From Melioribacter sp. (GTDB taxonomy: Bacteria; Bacteroidota; Ignavibacteria; Ignavibacteriales; Melioribacteraceae): a stretch of DNA of 5,921 nucleotides. The translations under genes and the position numbers were made by a program. The notes beneath the pieces were generated by a model. That model made no database searches. It was given only the letters and a program-made list of their open reading frames with translations, and was not told where the DNA came from. Every line of letters begins with the position of its first letter. Position 1 is the stretch's first letter. Positions 1-5,921 of this stretch are shown here, in pieces. Location of the stretch: contig JAENZU010000240.1 of NCBI GenBank assembly GCA_016841125.1, positions 1-5,921 of the forward strand. Reading direction: 5' to 3'.

Positions 1-2136
1 GGTCTGCAAGTAGGAGATTTAGTTTCAGTTAGATTTACAGACGGAACCAATAGCGAACAAGGAGTATTATCTAGTACCGTAACGGGAATTCCCTGGCTGG
101 CATTTCCTCAATTCCTCACGTTATCTCAAGTATCCTTACCGCCCAAACCGGAAGACGTGGTTCTAACAAGAGATTCTCTTTCTAACAACCGTACACTTAG
201 CTGGACAGTTACCAGCGGCGGCAATTACTCAATCTACCGCCGATCGATCGAAGATATTTCGTTCAGCGGGCAGCAGAGAAATCTATATATACGAATTGCT
301 GAGAATTTAACATCCGGATCATATACCGATGTTAATACAAATCCGGGCGAAACTTATGCTTACATTATTTATAACATTTCTAATACGGGAGTTTACAGCC
401 TGCACTCCTCCGAAGTTAGTGAAGAAGTAGTTGTTGCACCCGAGCATGATCTGACAATAAGCTACATTGCCCGCATACCAAGAATTGATTATGTGTGGAA
501 CAGCCAAAATCCCGCTGTTGAAGGATGGCCGGCAATTGGTCAGCAAGTTCAATGGAAAGCTGTAGTAAAGAATTGGTTTCCGGAAAATAAGGATTCAGTA
601 AAATACTATTGGCTCGAAGATAATTCGATTGTGGATTCCGGTTTCGTTAATATTGCCGCAGGCGATACCGCATGGGTTTATTTAGATTGGGTATGGACCT
701 TTGATAGACATGAAATTATATTTTTGTTAGATCCCGAAAATAAAATCAAGGAAGGCGAAGAAGAAAACAATTCCTTGCTGATTTATTCTGATGCGATTTC
801 AGTTGGTTTATATGTTGAACAAAGCATGTACAATTATTTTTATAATTTTCAAAGAAAACTTAAAGCTCATTCCAATTGCTGGGAAGATTGGGCGCAGCGG
901 CATGTGAAGATTTGGAATGAAATGCTGACAGATGCTGTTTATCCCGAATCTCCCGATGGCGTAATCGATAGAGTTAGGCTCGATAAAATAACAGTTGTTC
1001 CAGATGGCGCATTACCTTTGGCAGGAGGAAGTTACCCGACAAATATGCCGAATCTCGCAGATAGAACTGTTGATCTGCAATGGGGATTTCCTTCAACTTT
1101 GCTGGGCGGCTCTTTTTATTCAAATCATACAGCAGTTAGTATGACAAATCCGTTTTATTTTGAAGGTTCATTATTTCATGAATTGGGCCATGCGCGATAT
1201 CTTCTCGATGGATATGGATTCAATGTTCACGATGACGGATCTGGTACAACTGTTGCAATTACCTTAATCGGACAAAACATAGTAGGTACTCCTTATATGC
1301 CCCTATCGGGAGATGTAGTTCACTCTAACTTGTACAAAGGTTTAATGGGGGGGGACTATACAATAGTTGATAGATATAGTGCTGCTGCCTATAATCTAAT
1401 TGCCGGTCATCGTGCAATTTTGGGTAACTACAATTCTCCCGGTAATATTGGGGTTTTTATTAACGATCTGCCGGCTCAAAATATTTTCCAACTAAAAGAT
1501 AAGAGTGGAAATCTCCTCTCAAATGCACAAGTTCATATTTATCAAGCAAAAGGTAAGTCGGGTATTTGGTACGGTAAATATTACGATGATGAACCGGACT
1601 TGGCATTCAGCACAGATGGCGATGGGAAAGTAAACTTAGGACGCTGCCCTTTTGATGATGACGGAACCGTTGAACACGATTATGGCAAAGCTAATGGTGT
1701 GATAATTCTTAAGATTATTAAAGGAGATTGGGTTGGTTTCGGTTTTGTTGAAGTAACGCAATTTAATCTTCAATACTGGTCGGGTAATACTGCCATTGCG
1801 AATTATGAACTTGAAATTAATATGATAAATGTAACAGATGTTGAAGATGATACCCAGCCGACAGGTTATAGGTTAGAGCAAAATTATCCAAATCCTTTTA
1901 ACCCGGAAACAAAAATTAAATTTTCAATTCCAAATCGATCTAACGTGAAATTATCTTTATATAATTTAATCGGCGAAGAAATTAAAGTGCTGGTCGATAA
2001 AGAATTAAACGGCGGAGTTTATGAGGTTGAGGTTAGGCTTAATGAACAAGATGCTGATTTAGCAAGCGGAATTTACTTTTATACTTTGCGGGCGTCGGAA
2101 TTTCAGCAGACGCGTAAAATGGTCCTCTTAAAATAA
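1..2136 (+). CDS. Secreted putative zinc metallopeptidase with FnIII-like, CARDB-like and T9SS sorting domains (5' partial)
   Basis: The frame is open from base 1 (711 codons to TAA at 2134-2136), and the codons before the first ATG at 157 read as ordinary protein, so the true start is upstream. Numbering from base 1, residues about 47-146 resemble a fibronectin type III domain. Residues about 149-265 resemble CARDB, ending in the typical 'DPENKIKEGEEENNS'. Residues about 266-475 hold the candidate catalytic core, with HELGH at 393-397 (the HExxH zinc motif), H410 as a possible third ligand, and a downstream 'GLMGG' that could act as a Met-turn. Residues about 485-615 look like a beta-sandwich with a 'DKSGNLLSNAQVHIY' start. 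Residues 623-711 are a type IX sorting domain (QNYPNPFNPET, then SGIYFYTL and a final KMVLLK), which predicts passage across the outer membrane and surface attachment or release. The peptidase role rests on the HExxH motif and its setting; I do not recognise the exact family. Substrate is unknown. The T9SS call is firm. Confidence 0.88.
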   Translation, partial: GLQVGDLVSVRFTDGTNSEQGVLSSTVTGIPWLAFPQFLTLSQVSLPPKPEDVVLTRDSLSNNRTLSWTVTSGGNYSIYRRSIEDISFSGQQRNLYIRIAENLTSGSYTDVNTNPGETYAYIIYNISNTGVYSLHSSEVSEEVVVAPEHDLTISYIARIPRIDYVWNSQNPAVEGWPAIGQQVQWKAVVKNWFPENKDSVKYYWLEDNSIVDSGFVNIAAGDTAWVYLDWVWTFDRHEIIFLLDPENKIKEGEEENNSLLIYSDAISVGLYVEQSMYNYFYNFQRKLKAHSNCWEDWAQRHVKIWNEMLTDAVYPESPDGVIDRVRLDKITVVPDGALPLAGGSYPTNMPNLADRTVDLQWGFPSTLLGGSFYSNHTAVSMTNPFYFEGSLFHELGHARYLLDGYGFNVHDDGSGTTVAITLIGQNIVGTPYMPLSGDVVHSNLYKGLMGGDYTIVDRYSAAAYNLIAGHRAILGNYNSPGNIGVFINDLPAQNIFQLKDKSGNLLSNAQVHIYQAKGKSGIWYGKYYDDEPDLAFSTDGDGKVNLGRCPFDDDGTVEHDYGKANGVIILKIIKGDWVGFGFVEVTQFNLQYWSGNTAIANYELEINMINVTDVEDDTQPTGYRLEQNYPNPFNPETKIKFSIPNRSNVKLSLYNLIGEEIKVLVDKELNGGVYEVEVRLNEQDADLASGIYFYTLRASEFQQTRKMVLLK
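1347..1354 (+). repeat. G8 homopolymer inside the peptidase gene
   Basis: Eight consecutive G bases encode part of the 'LMGGD' segment shortly after the HELGH motif. In an AT-rich gene such a run stands out and is a potential slippage site: gain or loss of one base would cut off the downstream domains, including the T9SS tail. The frame is intact as read here. Confidence 0.6.
1864..2133 (+). other. Region encoding the type IX secretion C-terminal sorting domain
   Basis: The last about 90 codons of the first gene encode a Por-type sorting domain. It has a proline/asparagine-rich entry (NYPNPFNPET), a strand with alternating hydrophobic residues (KIKFSIP), 'VKLSLYNLIGEEIKVLVD', then 'LASGIYFYTLRA' and a short basic end. 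In this family the domain is recognised by the T9SS translocon and usually removed after outer-membrane passage. It is the best taxonomic clue in the window, since T9SS is confined to the Bacteroidota/Chlorobiota/Ignavibacteriota and nearby phyla. Confidence 0.93.
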
Positions 2137-2180
2137 TTTTAAGTACCACAACTTTAATTATAATCATGAAATTAAAATTC

Positions 2181-2206
2181 TTTGCAATAAATAGAATAGT
2201 TGCAAA
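2181..2206. repeat. Perfect 7-bp inverted repeat TTTGCAA-N12-TTGCAAA
   Basis: The arms at 2181-2187 (TTTGCAA) and 2200-2206 (TTGCAAA) are exact reverse complements separated by 12 AT-rich bases. The hexamer TTGCAA is itself a palindrome, so it is also repeated directly with an 18-base period, close to two helical turns. That geometry suits a dimeric regulator site upstream of the GH172 gene. No T-run follows, so it is not a terminator. A match of this size can arise by chance in AT-rich DNA, so function is only a suggestion. Confidence 0.3.
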
Positions 2207-2368
2207 CTTAATATGTTACGCACAATCAGAGCCTTTTTCTTCTAAATGTTTTAGTATGTATTCTGATTGGTATTTTAGTACTCTTGTTCGGGCAGAAACA
2301 GAACTAAATAAAGAAATGGAAATCGGAAGCGTTATTGGGAGGGCTTTTACTTAAACAGTTTACAACTT

Positions 2369-2373
2369 GGAAA
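2369..2373 (+). promoter_or_regulatory. Weak ribosome binding site (GGAAA) of the GH172 gene
   Basis: GGAAA lies seven bases before the ATG at 2381. It is a poor match to the canonical GGAGG, but FCB bacteria often use weak or no Shine-Dalgarno sequences. It supports the ATG that also gives a complete signal peptide. Confidence 0.4.
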
Positions 2374-2380
2374 CTTAATT

Positions 2381-2434
2381 ATGAAAATTAGACTTACACT
2401 CATTACACTTATTTTTATTACATCAATATTTGGA
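2381..2434 (+). other. Signal peptide of the GH172 enzyme
   Basis: The first 18 codons encode a basic start (K2, R4), a run of Leu, Ile, Phe and Thr, and a small residue (G18) just before Q19. This is the usual signal peptidase I pattern in FCB exported proteins, where mature chains often begin with Gln. No cysteine is present, so a lipoprotein is unlikely. Confidence 0.85.
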
Positions 2435-4336
2435 CAAAACCTACTCGACAATATATTGTCTCCCTCTAAGCTTCCTTATTTAAAGAACAGCAAGTTAATT
2501 CAAATATCAAGCTACGATACCACAGGTAAGAATAGTGACTACGTTACGGTCCCAATAGGTAAAACCCAAATGTTAGCGGAGATGGAAGGACCCGGTGTCA
2601 TTGCAAGAATTTGGGTTACGATTGCTTCGCGCGATCCGTTTTTCCTAAGAAGGATATTATTAAGAATGTATTGGGATGATGAAACTAATCCCTCAGTTGA
2701 AGTCCCAATAGGTGATTTTTTCGGTACCGGATTTGAATACAAACATCACTTAGCTCAATATGTTGGTATGAGCAGCGGTGGTTATTATTGCTACTTTCCG
2801 ATGCCGTTCAATAAGTCGGCTCGTGTTGAAATTGTGAATGAAACCGGCTCAGAAATAAATTCATTTTATTATCATATCGATTACCAAAAATTATATTTCG
2901 AAATGGATAAGGATGTTGCATACTTCCATGCAAATTGGAGAAGAGAGGTTAAGACTGATCCCGATAAAAATTATTTAGTATTGAACGCCGAAGGCAATGG
3001 TCATTTTGTCGGCTGCAATTTGAGTATGCAGTCCTACAACGGACAATTATGGTTTTTAGAGGGAGATGAAATGATATATGTTGACGGTGAAAAGTTTCCG
3101 TCAATTTATGGTACTGGTACGGAAGATTATTTAACTGGAGGATGGTATTTTAGAAATGGCGAGTTTAGCCACCCATATCACGGTTTGATTATTAAGGATG
3201 AAGAAAAAGCAAGAATTGCCGCATATAGATTTCATATCGGTGACGTAATTCCGTTTAAGAATTCTATTAAATTTACTATTGAACATGGTCATAATAATTT
3301 AGAAGTGGGCGATTACAGCAGCACTGCATATTGGTACCAAATGGAGCCGCATAAGCCTTTTGAAAAAATGCTCAAAGCAGGGCAAAGAATACCATTGCAA
3401 GTCGTAATTCCGGATGGCGCTATAGAAGGTGAAAATATCGTATACTCAGGTGAGTCTGAAACAACAATAGAAGATATGTCTGATAATGGTGTTGACTGGA
3501 GTAACAACCATCAATTAAAAATTGAAACCGATAATGCAGGACAATCCTTTAAATTAAAGATGGATAATCTGATAGAGAATGAATATGAAGTTGATCTCTA
3601 TTTTACGAAAGGTCTTGACTATGGAAACGCAGAAATTTATTATGCCGGAAATAAAGTAACAGATTTAGATGGCTATAGTTCAGTTATTATTCATGGCGGA
3701 AAATTGCCACTGGGTGTATTAAAAACAAAAAATCAATCAATAGAATTGGATTTTAAGATTAGTGGAAAATCAGAAGCCTCAACGGGATTTAATGTAGGTG
3801 TTGATGCTTTTAACGTTGTGCCAGTTAGACATTTTATTGATGAATGGATGCTTATCGGTCCATTCCCTAATCCTAAAAATGAAGAAGGTATGAGATTGGG
3901 ATTAGACAATGTGTATCCTCCTGAAGAGGAAATCGATTATTCCAAAGCATATGAATTGGTGAAAGATAAACCGGCCTCATGGCAATTAATTCAACCTGAT
4001 AAATTCGGCTCGGTAAACTTACGAAACTACTTTACCCCTTCGGAACTAATGGTAAGTTATGCAGTGACGTATATTTATTCGGAGAAAGATACCACAGCAG
4101 CATTACTTCTCGGCACGGATGACGGTGCAAAAGTATTACTTAATGATGAAGAAATTTATAAAGTGCTCGAAGTTAGAATTGGCATAGTTGATCAAGATGA
4201 AGTAAAACTGAACCTGAAGAAGGGCTGGAATAAACTTATGCTTAAAGTTGAGAACAATTTGGGCGGTTATAATTTCTTTGCCAGAATTATTGATCCTTCA
4301 GGTGCATTCAAAATTAGTACCGAAATAAATAGGTAA
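2381..4336 (+). CDS. Exported GH172 (DUF2961) glycoside hydrolase with two accessory beta-sandwich domains
   Basis: The 651-residue product starts with a Sec signal peptide (basic MKIR, hydrophobic core, cleavage expected after SIFG-18 before Q19; no lipobox cysteine). Residues about 30-320 match DUF2961, now glycoside hydrolase family 172. Landmarks are GPGVIARIWVT (70-80), GDFFGTG (111-117), SSGGYYCYFPMPF (131-143), GTGTEDY (244-250) and YRFHIGDVIPF followed by IEHG (E301). Known GH172 members act on furanosides, including difructose dianhydride I / alpha-fructofuranoside and D-arabinofuranoside linkages, using two glutamates. E248 in GTGTEDY is a good candidate for one; E261 or E301 may be the other, which I cannot settle. 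Residues about 350-483 resemble a carbohydrate-binding-like beta-sandwich. Residues about 487-651 begin with WMLIGPFPN and include LGTDDGAKVLLNDEE and LKKGWNKLMLKVEN, a PA14/jelly-roll-like accessory domain. There is no T9SS tail, so periplasmic location is predicted. The exact substrate is unknown. The next gene starts three bases after the stop. Confidence 0.92.
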   Translation: MKIRLTLITLIFITSIFGQNLLDNILSPSKLPYLKNSKLIQISSYDTTGKNSDYVTVPIGKTQMLAEMEGPGVIARIWVTIASRDPFFLRRILLRMYWDDETNPSVEVPIGDFFGTGFEYKHHLAQYVGMSSGGYYCYFPMPFNKSARVEIVNETGSEINSFYYHIDYQKLYFEMDKDVAYFHANWRREVKTDPDKNYLVLNAEGNGHFVGCNLSMQSYNGQLWFLEGDEMIYVDGEKFPSIYGTGTEDYLTGGWYFRNGEFSHPYHGLIIKDEEKARIAAYRFHIGDVIPFKNSIKFTIEHGHNNLEVGDYSSTAYWYQMEPHKPFEKMLKAGQRIPLQVVIPDGAIEGENIVYSGESETTIEDMSDNGVDWSNNHQLKIETDNAGQSFKLKMDNLIENEYEVDLYFTKGLDYGNAEIYYAGNKVTDLDGYSSVIIHGGKLPLGVLKTKNQSIELDFKISGKSEASTGFNVGVDAFNVVPVRHFIDEWMLIGPFPNPKNEEGMRLGLDNVYPPEEEIDYSKAYELVKDKPASWQLIQPDKFGSVNLRNYFTPSELMVSYAVTYIYSEKDTTAALLLGTDDGAKVLLNDEEIYKVLEVRIGIVDQDEVKLNLKKGWNKLMLKVENNLGGYNFFARIIDPSGAFKISTEINR

Positions 4337-4342
4337 TTATTG
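4331..4342 (+). promoter_or_regulatory. Shine-Dalgarno AGG plus TTG start of the CotH-family gene, overlapping the GH172 stop
   Basis: AGG at 4331-4333 lies inside the last codons of the GH172 gene, directly before its TAA (4334-4336) and six bases before TTG at 4340-4342. The TTG is favoured because it yields a complete signal peptide. The first in-frame ATG (4376) would leave only MSLSLAVNA before the mature protein, with no basic region. The layout implies translational coupling to the GH172 gene. Confidence 0.6.
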
Positions 4343-5921
4343 TTAATTAGAAAAACACATATTCTTATAATACTGATGAGCTTGAGTCTAGCAGTCAACG
4401 CTCAAGTATTTATCAATGAAGTTGTTTCATCAAATGCATCTGTTTATGCTGATGAGGACGGAGATTATTCCGATTGGATCGAATTATATAATAGCTCGGG
4501 GAGCGTTGTTAACCTCAATGGTTTTGGTCTCTCTGATGACACTGCCGAACTATTTAAATGGGTTTTCCCGAATATTGAAATTGAAGCCAATGGATTTCTA
4601 ATTGTTTTTGCCTCGAATAAAAACCGGGTATCCCCCGATAATCCTTTACACACAAATTTTAAAATATCATCTTCGGGTGAAGATATAATTCTCACAAAAC
4701 CAAATTCTGTAATTGAAGATTCGGTTAATGTTGCAGCTTTACCTGCTGATGTATCTTACGGTAGACAACCTGATGGGTCAAGTAGTTTTTATTTTTTTGT
4801 TCAGCCGACACCATTAAACAGCAACTCAACGGCAGGTTATCTCAGTATAGCGAGTGATGCTGCATATTCTCAGCCGAGCGGGTTTTACAATTCATCAGTG
4901 ACAATTGAGCTTTCGACTAATGATCCCAATGAACTTATATATTTTACAGTGGATGGAACTGTTCCGACAGAGAATTCGGAATTATATCAGAGTCCGATTT
5001 CTTTTGACAGCACCACGGTAATACGTGCCCGCACTTTTGCTGCTGGGAAAATTGATGGAAAAGTGATTACAAACTCATATTTAATAAATGAACCATCTGT
5101 TCTACCGGTGATTTCTTTAAGCACCAATCCGGAAAATCTTTGGAGTGACAGCGCCGGTATTTATATTCTCGGACCGAATGCCGATACTAGTGACTACCCT
5201 TACTGGGGTGCCAACTTTTGGGAAGATTGGGAAAGACCGGCACACATAGAGTTTTTTGATGATCAGCAAAATTTAGGGTTCAGCATTGATGCAGGAATAA
5301 AAATATTTGGTTCATGGAGCAGAATTTATCCGCAAAAGTCTGTTTCGGTTTTTGCACGCGGGATGTATGGATCAATTGAAATTGATTACAATATATTCCC
5401 TGATAAAAATATTGATAAGTTTCAATCATTTATTATGCGCAACTCAGGTCAGGATTGGGGGAGAACATTTTTTAGAGATGCATTGATTCACAGTTTTGCT
5501 GAGGGAGCGGATGTTGATGTTCAAGCATATCGTCCCGTGCTAGCATACTTCAACGGTAAGCCGATGGGAATTTTCAATTTACGTGAAAAAATGAACGAAC
5601 ATTATATTGAGTCGAACCATGGTATCAGTGCGGATGAGATAGATATGATTGAAAGAGATACCACTTTGCTGCACGGGGATTTTGATCATTATAATAGTTT
5701 GGTCCATTTTTTAGAAACTCATCAATTGCAGGTTCAAGCAAATTATGATTCGATAAAAAAAATGATTGATATTAATAGCTTTATCGATTACCTGATCATC
5801 AGATATTTTTCAGCTACTTCGGACTGGCCATGGAACAATGTTAAAATATGGAGACCTCAAACTGAATCCGGTAAGTGGCGATGGTTATTGTATGATACCG
5901 ATTACGGTTTCCACGGAGGTC
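4340..5921 (+). CDS. Exported lamin-tail / chitobiase-C-like / CotH-kinase family protein (3' partial)
   Basis: The frame runs open from a probable TTG at 4340 to the right edge (527 codons). Residues 1-21 form a signal peptide (LIRK basic region, hydrophobic core, AVNA cleavage before Q22). Residues about 22-160 are a lamin-tail domain (FINEVVSSN, DEDGDYSDWIELYN, LNGFGLSDD). Residues about 175-248 resemble the chitobiase/beta-hexosaminidase C-terminal domain (IYFTVDGTVPT, then TTVIRARTF). Residues from about 252 onward are CotH kinase: FWEDWERP, RNSGQDW (367-373), FNLREKMNEH with E416-K417, SDWPWNN with D495 and N500, and LLYDTDYGF with D519/D521. The D-x4-N spacing and following aspartates match the catalytic and metal-binding residues described for Bacillus CotH, an atypical secreted-protein kinase, so activity is plausible. 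The target is unknown. The end of the kinase fold and any T9SS tail lie beyond the window. It is very likely co-transcribed with the GH172 gene. Confidence 0.9.
   Translation, partial: MLIRKTHILIILMSLSLAVNAQVFINEVVSSNASVYADEDGDYSDWIELYNSSGSVVNLNGFGLSDDTAELFKWVFPNIEIEANGFLIVFASNKNRVSPDNPLHTNFKISSSGEDIILTKPNSVIEDSVNVAALPADVSYGRQPDGSSSFYFFVQPTPLNSNSTAGYLSIASDAAYSQPSGFYNSSVTIELSTNDPNELIYFTVDGTVPTENSELYQSPISFDSTTVIRARTFAAGKIDGKVITNSYLINEPSVLPVISLSTNPENLWSDSAGIYILGPNADTSDYPYWGANFWEDWERPAHIEFFDDQQNLGFSIDAGIKIFGSWSRIYPQKSVSVFARGMYGSIEIDYNIFPDKNIDKFQSFIMRNSGQDWGRTFFRDALIHSFAEGADVDVQAYRPVLAYFNGKPMGIFNLREKMNEHYIESNHGISADEIDMIERDTTLLHGDFDHYNSLVHFLETHQLQVQANYDSIKKMIDINSFIDYLIIRYFSATSDWPWNNVKIWRPQTESGKWRWLLYDTDYGFHGG

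Larger units (their letters stand above)
2137..2380. other. Intergenic region with possible degraded coding remnant
   Basis: These 244 bases separate the T9SS protein from the GH172 gene. An ATG-started 62-codon frame at 2166-2354 has no Shine-Dalgarno sequence before it. Its product is not recognisable, though the first 20 residues (MKLKFF...ICYAQS) loosely resemble a signal peptide. Another frame at about 2240-2304 reads hydrophobic residues followed by 'LLFGQKQN' and a stop, again like the end of a signal peptide. This could be debris of one or two decayed exported-protein genes, or chance in AT-rich DNA. I saw no strong stem plus T-run terminator and no clear promoter, so whether the GH172 gene has its own promoter here is undecided. 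Confidence 0.35.

Noticed and set aside
319..552. 77-codon frame on the - strand
   Set aside because: It lies wholly opposite the FnIII/CARDB region of a clearly real gene and shows no domain or ribosome site.
2153..2176. Possible terminator hairpin (TTTAATT with AATTAAA)
   Set aside because: The 7-bp stem is entirely A/T, has a 10-base loop and no T-run after it, so it is too weak and too likely by chance.
2182..2216. Promoter with TTGCAA as -35 element
   Set aside because: No -10-like hexamer lies at 16-18 bases from either TTGCAA copy, and no Bacteroidota-type TAnnTTTG motif was found in the gap.
2166..2354. 62-codon frame on the + strand in the intergenic gap
   Set aside because: No Shine-Dalgarno sequence, no recognisable domain, and an unusual composition for a real small protein; kept only as a possible remnant in the intergenic entry.
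2539..2742. 67-codon frame on the - strand
   Set aside because: It is antisense to the conserved GH172 core, so it is a shadow of that gene.
3313..3507. 64-codon frame on the - strand
   Set aside because: It is antisense to the GH172 gene with no independent support.
4416..4601. 61-codon + strand frame overlapping the lamin-tail region
   Set aside because: It is out of frame with the lamin-tail coding sequence, which has clear domain matches; the short frame has none.
4465..4695. 76-codon frame on the - strand
   Set aside because: It is antisense to the lamin-tail domain and without recognisable features.

Overview
The window looks like AT-rich chromosomal DNA from a bacterium of the Fibrobacterota-Chlorobi-Bacteroidota (FCB) superphylum, most plausibly an Ignavibacteria-like lineage. 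The strongest clue is the C-terminal type IX secretion (T9SS) sorting domain of the first gene, whose opening 'QNYPNPFNPET' wording is typical of Ignavibacteria and related FCB phyla. The GH172/DUF2961 and lamin-tail/CotH architectures are also common there. The assignment is inferred from protein style, not from a marker gene.

Layout: three long genes, all on the + strand, fill almost the whole window. (1) Bases 1-2136 are the 3' part of a large secreted protein. It has an FnIII-like domain, a CARDB-like domain, a putative zinc metallopeptidase core with an HELGH motif, a beta-sandwich domain and a T9SS sorting domain. Its start lies upstream of the window. (2) Bases 2137-2380 are a 244-base gap with a small inverted repeat and possible signal-peptide-like remnants, but no convincing gene. 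(3) Bases 2381-4336 encode a complete exported GH172 (DUF2961) glycoside hydrolase with two accessory beta-sandwich domains. (4) From 4340, three bases after that stop, an exported lamin-tail / chitobiase-C-like / CotH-kinase protein begins at a probable TTG codon and runs off the right edge.

How they may work together: all three products carry, or very probably carry, export signals. The GH172 enzyme and the CotH protein are almost certainly co-transcribed and probably translationally coupled. The enzyme has no T9SS tail, so it is predicted to stay in the periplasm, whereas the upstream peptidase-like protein should cross the outer membrane. A reasonable reading is a cell-envelope or extracellular-polymer locus combining a fructofuranose/arabinofuranose-type glycosidase with an extracytoplasmic atypical kinase and a secreted peptidase. 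No SusC/SusD pair, transporter or regulator is in view, so a complete polysaccharide-utilisation locus cannot be claimed. No RNA genes, CRISPR arrays or mobile elements were seen.
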